Assembly: GCA_963978905.1 (NCBI GenBank)
Contig: OZ022261.1
Location: forward strand, 30,005,686-30,069,685
Direction of reading: 5' to 3'
Length of the DNA: 64,000 nucleotides
Source of the DNA: Trichostrongylus colubriformis
Taxonomy: Eukaryota > Nematoda > Chromadorea > Rhabditida > Trichostrongylidae
Position 1 is the stretch's first letter. Each line of letters begins with the position of its first letter. The notes under the pieces were generated by a model, which ran no database searches, had not been told where the DNA came from, and saw only the letters and a program-made list of their open reading frames with translations. Both the position numbers and the translations under genes were made by a program. Below are positions 24,175 through 35,657 of the stretch, in pieces.

Positions 24175-24811
24175 AATCGTCCTCGCTATCAGCCCAATCA
24201 TCCACACTGTACTCGACCGATCAACAGCACAGCGTTCTTATCACCACAAGGGAAACTTTAAAGTATTTCAAGTTCATCTAACAAAACTGCTATTTTTATT
24301 GAGGTTGGTAATATCTGTTCTAACCTTCACACACAATTACACAAGTACGACGTGGCACCAGCACAGTAGTGGCAACGTTTTAGAATGCCGATAAAAGGTC
24401 ACCAACTCGAAAATCTAACAAAAGGAGCACTGAAGCACGTCAGTTCGGTTTATTTTCAGCACTGAGATAGAAATGACTTTAATTTATTTACATTATATAA
24501 TGGGCGATGGCAAGCACTTTGTGATCTTTTGTAAGGATCCGAAAGATGAATTGGTGAAATTATTGGACATCAACGAATACGAGTATATCAGCAAGAGAAC
24601 TGACTGATGAGCTGCACCTCTTGAATCGCCTACTGGCACAATGTGTTTTTGAGTCATCGGATGCACTTGAAACGTATTGTAAGAAAAAAGCAGAGGAGCT
24701 TGGCTGATTACTGACCTAGGCCATCTATTATTCCATATTTGAAATCGAATGTTCGAAGTCACCGAAATCACTCACTCCTAAAAGGCAATCGCACTTTGCA
24801 AAGAATGCGTA
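24175..24811. other. Gene-free stretch, nothing recognised
   Basis: Frames up to 95 codons show no motif. No element termini were identified. Confidence 0.4.
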
Positions 24812-24820
24812 AAACGCAAG

Positions 24821-25060
24821 AGGTGTGTGCAGATATGACAGCGAATCGCGTGGCCGCCCGCGGCGAATGGCGCGGCGGGTGCGAGTGCCAGTGGCAGGGC
24901 ATGGCAGTCTTCAAGCGAGGCAGTGTGGCATGGGTGAAAGCGCAGAAATGACGCAGCCACGCTCTGCCGGGCTCCCAAGAGCAATCGATTCGCAAGTCGT
25001 ACTGGTGGCGCCGCGAGTGAAACGCCGCGAAGCGATTCGCTGTCATATCTGCACGCACCC
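24821..25060. mobile_element. GC-rich MITE with 8-bp TSD, copy b
   Basis: Left AGGTGTGTGCAGATATGACA pairs with right TGTCATATCTGCACGCACCC. The direct repeat AAACGCAAG is present at 24812-24820 and 25061-25069 (8 or 9 bp, depending on one ambiguous base). The core is shared with copies at 10217 and 61238. Frames of 96 and 157 codons run through it on both strands because the sequence is GC-rich and nearly palindromic. Confidence 0.85.
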
Positions 25061-25074
25061 AAACGCAAGTGCCG

Positions 25075-26190
25075 CCCGATGCAATGCTCGTGATCAGTAC
25101 AAGGTAGTGATCGGCAAATGTGTAAGTGAGAGCACTTTCGTACGGAATGCGGTGCTTAAGGTGAAGTATGAATGCAGCCTTACAATCTCGAAATTACGTA
25201 TTCTCCTCAATCATAAAGTCAGATGGCAAACCGTAATCGAATTCGCTACCATTCGCGTGACATCAGTTCGAGTCTATATTATAGCTCAACATGACTAACT
25301 AGTTGGGGTATGTAGCCTTATGTCGAGAAATCGCTCCGCAGCGTTGCGCCGGCGGCTCTATCAGCACGACTTGCAGTTGTCAGCTGGGATCCCCGTTCAG
25401 GACCCAAAATTATGGCACCGTGGGAGATCTTCGAAAAAGGTGCATTTGTTGTGTTTTGATAGCTGAGAACCATGATGCATGATGCAGACTGTGTAACTGC
25501 AGGGTGCTATCGCAGTGAGGGGGGGGGGGTTAACAAAAAGTTGCCCATCTAAGCATATTGAGTGGATTTTTGAAGGGTCAATGTGCACTTTCAAGTAAAG
25601 CCTGAGCCTGAGTGTAGAAAAGTGATTCTGTTCCCTTCTAGACTAAGGTAATTGATGTCCATAGAGTGATGCCCCCTGCGCTCTTTACCACAGTTCGATC
25701 ATAAAGCGAATGAAACAACGAAATCCAACAACAATAATTTAAAAGCTAAATAACGGCAACAAACAACAACGAAGTAAACATCATCAACTCAAAGAAGCTC
25801 AATAATCAGCAACTAAGTAATTCGGGCATCAAACTTCAAAGGTTTCAAGCGCAATCGCACGCGAAAAACCAACCCGAGCTAGCCGCGGGCGGCCTTGCGA
25901 TTTTTCGACATAAGGCGAGTCTTGCCTCACCAACTAGACAACGTGGTTGGGATTCTTGTGGTGACGCTGCTTTCGCATTTTGTTGAACTTCTACCGGCTA
26001 CAGAAGAAACTTCTGAGTCGATATTACCGCACTTTGACGGTCCATTTCGCATGAGCCGTGGTTGAGTGGTGGGCGATCTATCTTTTCAGCAACTATGTGT
26101 GCAATCGCTATTTTTTGAGGTGTTGTATTTTTCCATTACCAGAAATGATCTACCACGTCTGCCATGTCGCCAGCGGTAGAAGTGAGACTA
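25075..26190. other. Gene-free stretch, nothing recognised
   Basis: Contains a nine-G run near 25520. No recognised gene, tandem array or transposon end. Confidence 0.4.
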
Positions 26191-26197
26191 CGTACAG

Positions 26198-26355
26198 TCC
26201 ATTTCGAAGCCCCTGATCGGGCGTGGCCTACGGACTTGAGTGAGAGTGTATCAAACTCTCTCACTCCGCCTCACATCCTCACTCTTGCCACGCACTCTTA
26301 CTTCGCCACTCACCCATGTCCGTAGGCCACGCCCTAGCAGGCGCTCCGAAATGGA
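26198..26355. repeat. Short inverted-repeat element
   Basis: Left arm TCCATTTCGAAGCCCCTGAT plus GGGCGTGGCCTACGGAC. The right arm is GTCCGTAGGCCACGCCC followed by GCTCCGAAATGGA. The arms are about 38 bp around a loop rich in CTCACTC repeats, and the whole is 158 bp. It could be a small MITE; no target duplication was identified. Confidence 0.6.
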
Positions 26356-26492
26356 GTATATGGTGGCTGGTAGGATGAAGCCATTGGAACTTTTCCATTC
26401 GTTATGCACATCGCGAAAAGCTTTTATATTCCAGTACCTTATACCATAGTACCACGCCTGTTCAACATCGATAAATAATGAAGCTATCTTCA

Positions 26493-26906
26493 AGGAATCG
26501 TCCGCAGAAAAATAGGTTTTTTGTTACCCATATATTTATGTTGTATGCACTGTATAAGGGCCGCATGAAAAGTTTAACGCGAAAGAATGTGAATCCGACT
26601 GCGATAAAGCACCGCAAAGTCTTGGTCAGCTGGGCGTGCCTCCGAGCAAGTGCCCACTCCGTTGTCCTTCACGTTCGGAGACGCATCGGAACACAAAGTC
26701 ATGTAAACAGTCCCACTCTCCGTTCCCAACCGCAGCGGAAGACGGGATGGGGCTTTTACTCGGAGGCCCCGCCCACCCGGCCGAGGGTTTGGGGAGCTGT
26801 ATTCTGCCGAGATCTCACTTCGCGTGAAACTTTGCATGTGGCCCTTATAAAGCATACACAACATAAATATATGGGTAACATAGAAATTTTTCTGCGGACG
26901 ATTTCT
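26493..26906. mobile_element. Foldback MITE, copy 2
   Basis: Left tip AGGAATCGTCCGCAG pairs with right tip CTGCGGACGATTTCT. A TCA triplet flanks each side (26490-26492 and 26907-26909). The interior matches 12794-13217 with moderate divergence (GTTACCCATAT, GCGAAAGAATGTGAATCCG, CGGAGGCCCCGCCCACC). The inverted symmetry is less perfect than in copy 1, so this copy is probably older. A 145-codon frame across it is not conserved. Confidence 0.8.
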
Positions 26907-26909
26907 TCA

Positions 26910-27913
26910 CCTTGAAAGGATAGGGTACAATCGGACATGACTGCTGTAAAAAAACTTGTAAGCCCACCACCTGACCACGTGGAAATACCGAATTTGAAGT
27001 GCTCATATACATATTAGAAGAAGCTCAACAAAATCCAAAAGCACCAACTCCATGAGGAACAGAACCAACGTATTCAGACTGTAGAGAGAGACAGTTACCT
27101 CTGTGCTAGGTAACTACTGGCACGCGCTCTTGTGGTGCATTTGTATTGATGTTCTTTCGAAAGAGGCCTTCTGACTATGTTCAGAGAATGGTTTTGCAAA
27201 ACTGGAACACAGAATGATCAGCGTCCGAAAATACTTTGGACGGAATTCCATCAGAAACGGTCTCTTCGACCTCGGGTGTTTTCCTTGTGAGAACAAGTAC
27301 AAGTTGAAATTTCATTTATTTTTCCGCCACTTTTGAATACAATTATCGTCACAACTATAAATAAAGGAAAAGTAAGGTTTCAAATCGCAAATAATTTGCA
27401 ATAGGTACGAGTAATTTAGTCTGAGTTCTTTACGTCTTGGATAGAAATAAAAGTTCATAGATTGAAATCTCCTAATTATCAAGTCCCCACCTCGAATAAA
27501 AAGCCTGCTCGGTGAGCCGAACTGATCTGTCTAGGGGGAGCCACTGCTTATAATTATTGACTGTGGTTATAATTATAGCGAGCGCTGCTCCCTAATGACC
27601 CCCTTCAGGTATATTGATGAAATTGAATACCAATGAAAAGAATGAAAGTGATGCAGAAATTTTTTCAAATAAAATTCCATTGAATAAAAAAATTCATTGA
27701 CTAAAGGTCTTACACAACTGGAGCTGCCATCGCCACAAGTATAGATTAGGCCGTAAGGGAAATTTAGGCCGGTTTTAGTAACATTACTATCGTGAGATCA
27801 TAACTTGGCTCAGACGGCATCATTTTCCATAGAATGGGCACTCATTCGATTCATCTCACTTTTGCTAACATGACCCATGTTTGCTTTTCCCATTTTCGTA
27901 AACTCTGATGATA
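26910..27913. other. Gene-free stretch, nothing recognised
   Basis: AT-rich with short frames only. No element was identified before the foldback. Confidence 0.4.
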
Positions 27914-28594
27914 TTAGGTTGATCGGAAAGTTTTGATAGGGTTGAGATTTTTTTCTATTACTCAGCAAGTAATGCAGGCTAATCAACAATATAATAACCA
28001 TCGTTAGTTATAATATTATCCCACCTAAAAAGCAGATGAGCGATTTGCTTCTCCCAGAATTAGGAGGATTAGGAGTCAAAGAAGTCACCGACCACATGTT
28101 CAAGGTGACGAATTTTTTTTTTGCTAGGAAAGCCTCAAGGGGCCGGGACAAGTGATAATCTGAGGGGGCAGTATCAGGTGAATAGGGTGCATGTGGAACC
28201 GTGTCCCAACCTAGCTCCTCCAATTTTGCACAGGTCTCTTTACCTATGTGAGGGACCCGTGCAAAATTGGAAGAGCTAGGTTGGGACAAGGTTCCACATC
28301 CGCCCTATTCCCCTGACACTGCCCCTTCAGATTACCGCTTGTTCCGGCCCCCTAAGGCTTTCCTAGCAAAAAAAAATTCGTCAACTATGACCACCTTGGA
28401 CAAGTGGTCGGTGACTTCTTTGACCCTAATCCTCCTATTTCTGGGAGAAGAGAATCGCTGACCTGCCCGTAGGGGGGACAATGTTATAACTAACGATGGT
28501 TATTATATTGTTAATTAGCCTGCATTACTCGCTGAGTTGTAAAATAAATTAGAAAAAAAATCTCAACCCTATCAAAACTTTTCGATCAACCTAA
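27914..28594. mobile_element. Mariner foldback made of two transposase 3' ends
   Basis: A 681-bp palindrome with outer tips TTAGGTTGATCGGAAAGTTT and the inverse. The arms are about 320 bp and the centre lies near 28245. Each arm encodes the end of a mariner transposase reading outward: minus strand LEELGWDTVPHAPYSPDTAP then SDYHL, plus strand MEELGWDKVPHPPYSPDTAP then SDYRLF, each followed by FLAKK. Both contain the YSPD..PSDY motif with the third catalytic Asp. No 5' half exists, so it cannot encode transposase. The arms differ by scattered substitutions, so the fold arose some time ago. Confidence 0.9.
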
Positions 28595-28918
28595 CACATC
28601 GCGTTAAATCGTAAAAAGTCTCTTTCAAATCACGCATCCTAGACTCTCTGCTATTGTAGGAGCTACCCAAGGAGTTAGCGTTAGATCGTTAGATCTGATG
28701 GGTATGACTGACGAGTAAGTGCTTCATTCTGCAATTCCTTTATTTGCTTGAAGACGATCTGTGTACAATACCGTCGCCTATGGCTGCTCTGAGGAGTAGC
28801 GCGCAGCAACCACTTTCTGAGTTTTGGCGAATCATAGCTACCAAAGTGGTCAATCACATGTAATAGGAAGGAAGAAATAGAAGCTACTAAAGTGGCCAAT
28901 CATACCTGTAATGGCTTA

Positions 28919-30081
28919 CAAGGGAAGGATGGTAAGTCGAAGTGGCCGTTTGGAGTGGGGTTTATACCAATGATAGGGCTCGGGATGCCATTCACTAATC
29001 TGCATTCCATATCTGCTGTCCATCTCTGGGAGCAGAGTTACAGGCGTTGAAAGAGAAGAAACTCACAAGGGAAGAACCCCAGGTCGAAGTGGCCATTCAG
29101 AATGGGATACATATGGTCCGACGTATTCTCGGACGCTGATCTCAAATCTGTATTCGAAATTTTCAGAACGATTTTCTGAGCGGAGTCATGGAGATTTTTT
29201 TGAAAAAGCAGTACTATTATATGGTAGGTTTGAAAGCCCATAGCACGCGAGCCAGACGTTCCTGCGCAAAACCAGGGCGATTTTCGTGTTCAGGAAGTCA
29301 AATTACCCCAATGGACAAGTTTTTAGCCAATTCGAGGATTTGACCAAATTTCGGAAAAATTCACGGGCTATTTATTGGGTGGCAGCACATTGAACAAAGG
29401 AGAAGTCGTTGACCCTTGCCTAGGAAGTGCTCCTATTTGACGCTTGTTTCGTACATTGAGTGCGATGGGCAAGTGTAAAAGGTATGTGTAGGCTATCTTG
29501 TTCAGGCTGCAGGGTTTTTTGTAGAAGAAAATTCAAAAACTACCATTTCACCCCTTGGTCACCCCTGATTTTCCGAAGTTGGACCAAAAACTGGATTTGG
29601 CTGAAATTTTGCACAGAGGGGTAATTCGACCCCCTGTGCGCGAATATCTTAATCTTTTTACGCAACAACGCCTAATTCGTGTGGTACGGGATTCCTTCGA
29701 CTTAGTATCCTTCCCTTGTGAGTAATGTTAGTAGTTGGCAGAGTAAATGATGGGTGCGATAGGTACCAGTACAAGGAAACGTCCAGAAGTGAAAAAAAGC
29801 ACTTACTGACAATGAAACACAAAATGCAAAGAAATCGGCACCGGCGGGGAGCAAACCCATCACCCCTGGCCTGCCGATCCGGAACACTACCTCTGAGCCA
29901 CGGAGGCCGTTGCTTGCAACCGCAACGGCCGTGCTAATGACATAGTGCCTCGCAAATTGTAACTCTGCTCCCAGAGACGGACAGCAGATAAGGAATGCAG
30001 ATTGGTGAATGGCATCCCGAGCCCTATCATTGGTATAAACCCCATTTCAAACGGCCACTTCGACTTACCATCCTTCCCTTG
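28919..30081. mobile_element. CAAGG foldback element, copy 1
   Basis: Outer tips CAAGGGAAGGATGGTAAGTC and the inverse. The TSD is TTA at 28916-28918 and 30082-30084. The arms are about 125 bp and end at GGGAGCAGAGTTAC. Inside, 29065-29715 repeats the theme with its own CAAGGGAAG...CTTCCCTTG ends and is homologous to one half of the palindrome at 52726-54654 (TTTGACCAAATTTCGGAAA; CCGAAGTTGGACCAAAAACT). This looks like one family member inserted inside another. Confidence 0.75.
29836..29908 (-). ncRNA. tRNA-like segment inside the CAAGG foldback
   Basis: On the minus strand the text GTGGCTCAGAGGTAGTG fits an A-box/D-arm. About 35 bp later GGGTTTGCTCCCC resembles a degenerate B-box. The ends (GGCCTCC / GGTGCCG) pair only partly. 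The anticodon stem is not convincing, so this is a tRNA-derived relic and not a functional tRNA. Confidence 0.4.
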
Positions 30082-30084
30082 TTA

Positions 30085-31800
30085 AACATCCCCTGCAAAT
30101 ACAGACATTCATTGCTTTTTGCTTGTTAGCTGAAGCACTTTGATCAACCTGAACTCTGAGCATATCATTTTCATTTCTGCACTTCTGAAACCAGGGACAA
30201 GGTGTTCCATCTAACGCAATGCGTCCTCTCCTTAAAGTGTTTACATTTAATTAAGGACGCATTCATTGCTGATAGAACAAATTAGATCTCGTGAAATGAA
30301 GCCATCCTAAAAGTGTCCATTTTACCGTATTTTGAAATTGCCCTAACAATTCAAAGAATTTATAGAATTCTTTCAAAAACCTACATTCAGGAGGAACAAC
30401 TTTTTGTCTATCTGAGGAGCACATCACGTAGATTGATCTATGTGATTATGAGCTTTCAAATTTGGATTTATTTGTGAACGCGCAAAACCGGCTAAAACTT
30501 CCCTTACAACTCGATATCACTATATGTATATGTTACTAGTTGACCATTTGTTACTCATTATTTATTCACCACTACTTATTAATTTCTGCTCAAAAATACA
30601 TTGATCACTTAAACTCTGCGAGATCTGCGAATCTAATGGTGCATACGCACTGGCAACGTCGTGTGAAAATGAAATTGAGACCTCGAACCCGCTTGTTTTC
30701 TCTTTTATTCTGTGAAGGTACTGGGATCTACACTACCACCTCATCGGAATAGGCTCAAAATTTATAAGGCCCCACGGTGACTGTGTCAGTCTGTGTCTTC
30801 TCTAAAAAGTGATATGTAGTAAAAGGAAATAGTGCAGTAGGTACAGTTTCGTAAATTTAGCTGCCTTAATTGCTCGATTATTTTTATTATAAAATAAATT
30901 TATCATGCATATTTGTACGTAAGATACTAGTTTATAACTTATTCGATCATTATAGAGGGGAGTGAAAAAAAAATTTCCAAAAAAAAAAGTTGCTCCAGCT
31001 TAAACTCGTTTGAATAGTTGCAAAATTTCAATTAAAGTCATTTTAATAGCTGTGAAGTAATCCCAAAGGATCCTGCTCAGCAAACCACAAATTCGTCCTA
31101 GTCTAGCCGTAACTACTTGAAAATTCTTTCCGTGCAGAATCAATTCCGAGACAAAGCACTGAACCATTAAAAAATTGAAATTCTATCGAATCAAACTCAT
31201 GTTGGACACAGAGGTACTTCCGATATGGAGCTTTCTAAAGCTCACTGGAAGTGGCGCAAATATCATGCGAATGAGTGAACCTTTAAATCGGAAATCATGC
31301 TAACTGAAAGTCGTTCGGGAAGCGAGCAGCGTAATGGACCAATAAACAAGTGCTGGGCGAAGCTCAATGACTTAATGATCATATAAGTTCAGATGCCAGA
31401 ATCATACAACGTGATCAAACTGGACATATTGGAATTACATGAAGTCAACTAAAAGAGTACAGTGTTACGGAAGCTCCTCCTCGTTACGTCCTCAAACATT
31501 GAAACCGAATTGCAATTATGCGCAAAAAGCTTCTGAGTTAGAGCTTATATGTCGTGGAAAAAGCACAGGAGTATGAAGCTGTATGGGTTCATATACAGAT
31601 CATGCATGTAGTAAATAAGCAGCACACGTGTTAAAGGATGTAAAATGTGAAGTGAGCAGGATTACGCTAAGAACTTCGTAAAAGCCAAGTACTATAAGAT
31701 AACGTTTAGAGCAATACGAGACAACTACACAAGGATGATATCCGGTTGAAAGGGTTGGTTTCAGGATCATGAATTTTCTAACGCGCTGAGTACGATTGCA
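30085..31800. other. Gene-free AT-rich stretch
   Basis: Only frames of about 70 codons or less, without motifs. No transposon termini were recognised. Confidence 0.45.
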
Positions 31801-31802
31801 TT

Positions 31803-32655
31803 CATACTCGGCGATCGATCGCTGCGATAGAGATCAATACATAGGTGCGCATGGGGTCAAGTGTGGTCATGAGGAAATTTTTTTGAAGACAGCTCCCGTC
31901 GATCGATGCATCAAGCGTCCTCCTGAAAAGGTCGTTAATGGATAGTCACAGCTACATAGTACAATGTATGCATATCGATCCAGGACCTTTTCTTGTAAGT
32001 CTTCCCATCGGCCAGAAATCTTCGAGCGCGTGTCGAGGATGTTACCAGGAAAATTATGAAATAGAAATATCCATCTGCCCCTCCTCCGAATTCCTTTACC
32101 CACTGACTATGAGGCTCTGCGTCACGGGATCCAAGTATCTCATAGCGCTGCGCGAATTATTTCATCGCGCGCGTCAAATTCCTCATTGGTCCCGTTGAGA
32201 GACAAATTCGCGGGTGTGTGCCGATAAAACAGCGAATCGCGCGACCGCCCGTGGCGAGCTGCACGGCAAGTACGAGTAGTTTGGAATTCCGCTCAAGACG
32301 CAATGAGCTGGTACTGTGAGGGACCTTCAAAGGTAGGCAAACTCCCGAAGCGTTCAACTTGCAATCTCTAAAGGTCCCTCACGGTACCAGCACAATGTGT
32401 CTTGAGCGGATTTCCCAACGGCCTGTACTGATGGCGCCGCGAGCGGGACGCCACGAAGCGATTCGCTGTCATATCTGCACACACCCCAAATTCGCAGAGG
32501 ATCATAAAAACTTGTAGTGCGCAAACTGATTTCGCGGAACGCGCGGACCAGTTGGGAAACTCCCTATGCATACTCGTATACTGATCACTCGACCTGCTCG
32601 GTAAGTTTAGTCAGTCGTAGTGGATGCGATCGCGGCGATCAATCGCCGAGTACGA
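31803..32655. repeat. Large inverted pair enclosing a GC-rich MITE
   Basis: Left ATACTCGGCGATCGATCGC (31803 onward) is inverted at the right as GCGATCAATCGCCGAGTAC (ending about 32655). The pairing covers roughly 30 bp at the edges; the interior is mostly unpaired. The GC-rich MITE with clear TSD sits inside, so the outer unit is older. It may be a decayed foldback transposon. Confidence 0.5.
32212..32487. mobile_element. GC-rich MITE with 8-bp TSD, copy d
   Basis: Begins GGGTGTGTGCCGATAAAACA and ends TGTCATATCTGCACACACCC. The TSD AAATTCGC is at 32204-32211 and 32488-32495. The centre differs from sister copies and is itself an inverted repeat (CTCAAGACGCAATGAGCTGG / CCAGCACAATGTGTCTTGAG and AGGGACCTTC / AAGGTCCCT). 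Confidence 0.85.
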
Positions 32656-32659
32656 ACGT

Positions 32660-33865
32660 GGCTCTAGTGCAAGTGACAAATTAGCTGCTTTGATTCAGAA
32701 ACGGAAATAGGTTGAAAGTAGCTAACACGATCACGGTGGAATCATAAAAAGGAAGTAAGACCGAGTTGTACAAGTGGTGAAAGATGTCGGCGTTTTTCAA
32801 ACATGCGACTTAAAGACAGTGTTCGCGATAATATGGGTGACAGGGAACGCCAAAAGAAGGCATGCACTTTAAAATTACGGGGCTGAAAGGCCGATCTATG
32901 GCGAAATCCCCCGCAAAAGGCGCCCCCTTCAGCTGTGGCGGAGGCGGCCTCGTCAGGGCAAGCCGCCTTGGACGAGGGCAGCCCGCCTCCTAGCGACGTG
33001 ATTAGTGGGTGGTCAAGGTATAGTTGGTCAAGGAAATCGGCAGGACTGAAAGTATCGCATCGCGCTTTCTCACTTTTAGCTTGAAGCCACCGCATGAAAA
33101 TAGATGCTGTCGCATTTCCGAACATCTCTTCATGATTACGTCTCGGTAGTGCCAGTGGAAAACCTATGCGGACTACCCGCGTCTTGACGGAAAGGTCGTC
33201 CGCGCCTAGAACCAACGGTGGGAAGGGGTCCTATTTCTCGGGTATGTGGCCATTTCCATCCATTTTTTCTCCACCGTCCTGTTACTAGACATCTCGGCTT
33301 TCATATTCACTACTTCCTTAACTTTTCATCCGGATTTTCGCGAAAGCTGCCTTTAAGAGTAGGAAAGAGAAGGCGAAACCGTCAAAAACGATAGAAATTG
33401 TGCAATTTGTGGCAGTACTCATTACAGCGTACTTCACCCGATGACAAGCCAGTAAATGACAACATTCGTAGAGAAGCGAAATGTAGCACCTCATAAAATG
33501 TGATGTCATCTGCGCATATAGCGAGTACCATTATAGTTATACTAGAAAGTACGTCAAATTGTGAGTGCTGGATTCCTAGAATAATGTGAAGTGCACATCC
33601 TTAGATCCTTCAAAGTGAATAGGGAAATAGTGTCATTCACAATATAGACGTACTGCTGTTGATGTAAGTGTTCGCTCATTTGTTCACTGGGTTGGCGTGC
33701 TGAAATTGCGGTGGATAATTTACGGAATGAATGTCGTGGCTGCATAGAAGGGGATAGGGAGCTCGAAGTCAATTTTAGTTGGTTGGAAGAAAAGTTGTCG
33801 CTTGACAACCACTAGCTTTGGCAGAGAAATTTAATTCGGCTCAGCAAATGTTGAGCGAGTGCTTT
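32660..33865. other. Gene-free stretch with a GC-rich patch
   Basis: A GC-rich patch near 32880-33000 underlies a 157-codon minus-strand frame (32742-33215) with no recognisable domain. I do not call it a gene. Confidence 0.35.
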
Positions 33866-33869
33866 TCAG

Positions 33870-34077
33870 TGATGCGCATGTTAAGTTCCTAAAGGCGCGG
33901 CTAGCTGGTTTTCTTGAAATGCTTGCCAGCATTTCAGCTGAACAAGGCGGGTCTCTGAAGCTCGTGTTTAATCAAAAGGATGAAGAAGAGGAAGCATTCG
34001 GCATTAAGCAACAAGATGTGTCACGCGTTCTGCTTCCATTCAGAATAGCAGAAGCACTTGTAGGCAAATCTTTATAG
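33870..34077 (+). CDS. Possible terminal exon, function unknown
   Basis: An open frame follows a good nematode-type splice acceptor (TTTTCAG ending near 33869) and runs to a stop at 34077. The peptide includes HVKFLKARLAGFLEMLASIS and a later acidic stretch (DEEEEAFG), then DVSRVLLPFRIAEALVGKSL. Hydrophobic-heptad-like spacing suggests helices. It is not in any repeat I recognise. No family was recognised, no partner exon was found, and chance cannot be excluded. Confidence 0.22.
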
Positions 34078-34079
34078 AC

Positions 34080-35655
34080 AAGGACGTGCACGAAGTAGCT
34101 TATCTTCAACCCAAAATACAAGTGTGCCACCAATGGCACATCCCAAACAGGTAGAAAATTTGGGTTGGCCTGAACGGATTGCAGGGATCGGAGTTTGAAA
34201 CCTCGAATGCCGTCCCTCCTGCCACCAATATTGTTTCATTTCTAAAAATAAAATTACTGAAGATGGTGTAATAGTAAAATCTTGTCTGTAAACTTAGTGT
34301 GTAAAGAGTACTATGTATAAAGGAGGACGGAGGATAGATTTATCCATAACATCTCACACAGCTCATTTCCAGCTGACCGTATGTAAGAATAGAGAAAAAG
34401 GTAGCAAAAAGCAGGGTTTATGCTAGAAAAAACATACTATGAGTGCACTGTGAGCATTTGAACAAGATGGTTTCGAATGACATGTTCACTCATCATATAA
34501 TGAATGTTTTATCAAAAGCTAATAACGTCAAGAGATGATTTTTACCACAGGGATCTTGTTATGATAAGCGTTATGGGGCATGCTGCGAATAAATGGAAAA
34601 ACGGTTGAGAACATTACGTACCACTCTTTAGCATGAATTGAAAGATTTTCTTAGCAAACATGCTCGTAGGAGAGCTGGAATTTAAGACAAGAAAATCGTG
34701 ATGGATCTGAATGCATGAGGTATTCCATTTTAGGTGATCCCATGCGGCTAGCCAATGAAAAACACACTGCGCCAGCCACAGGCACAACCCCTGAGAGACT
34801 ACGCTGCCTTGAATTCGCAGGTGTGGAATACCTTCCCGCCACGCTCCCCCAGTTCTCAATTCACGCCTTTGATACAGGATAACAATAGCGCATTCTCACA
34901 TAGCTAATCGTTCTCAAGGAGTTCGAGGTTTTAGTGGGGAAATCGATTTCTAACATGTGATGTGCACTTTCCACGGGAAACACACTATTTCGACATTATT
35001 GAAGCATATTGAAGTATTCTCGATTTTACTCTCGGAATTACATGTTCCCCTTCTAGCATCTTCTTCATTTTATCTGAGTCTTTCCCAGAACTACTCAACG
35101 CTGATGTGCCAGCTAGTTAAAAGTGCATGAAAATGCCATCATGGTACTGGAATGCTATCAAATATTGAGATAAAGTGGTCAAAAAGGTGTCATCTGCTAT
35201 GAATTCATGATATCTTTTCCATAAAAATCGGATGATTACTCGAAGTGCCTGTCACTCGAAGGAATCCCGCCGATTGATCAAGTTTGTAACTATGGGATTG
35301 TGCACAAACATTCCATGATGCTGATTTAAAAAGAAGTGAGATTCCTCAGTTCTAAAGCATAATTCGAATTCTGAAATAAACAGCGACTCTCTTGAAATTT
35401 CGTCAAACCACTCCTTACAGTTCACGGTGGGGAGCAGCGCAGTCCAAAGTTTCGCGCCGAGTGTTGATTGACTTCCCACATTGATGACACCGCCCCTTGC
35501 TCCACAGCCTTCGCAGCCCAGCCTCTAGTACCCGCCCCGCCTCCGTGAACGGTATTTCGAGGGGACACATCTCAGCCGGGATTCGGTCTTTTTGCGTGAA
35601 ACTTTACGTGTGACCTGAGTATCAATTAGGAAGTAGGAGGAAGCTGAAACGGAAG
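34080..35655. other. Gene-free stretch with a foldback-MITE fragment
   Basis: About 35530-35615 (CCCGCCTCCGTGAACG..TTTTGCGTGAAACTTTACG) resembles one arm of the foldback MITE at 12794-13217 and is a solo fragment. The remainder holds no recognised feature. Confidence 0.45.
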
Positions 35656-35657
35656 CA

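Noticed and set aside
24825..25298. 157-codon plus-strand frame
   Set aside because: Its first half is the GC-rich MITE, and the same peptide style appears in the other MITE copies; no domain.
32742..33215. 157-codon minus-strand frame
   Set aside because: Lies on a GC-rich patch with no motif, no start context and no neighbouring exon; treated as chance.
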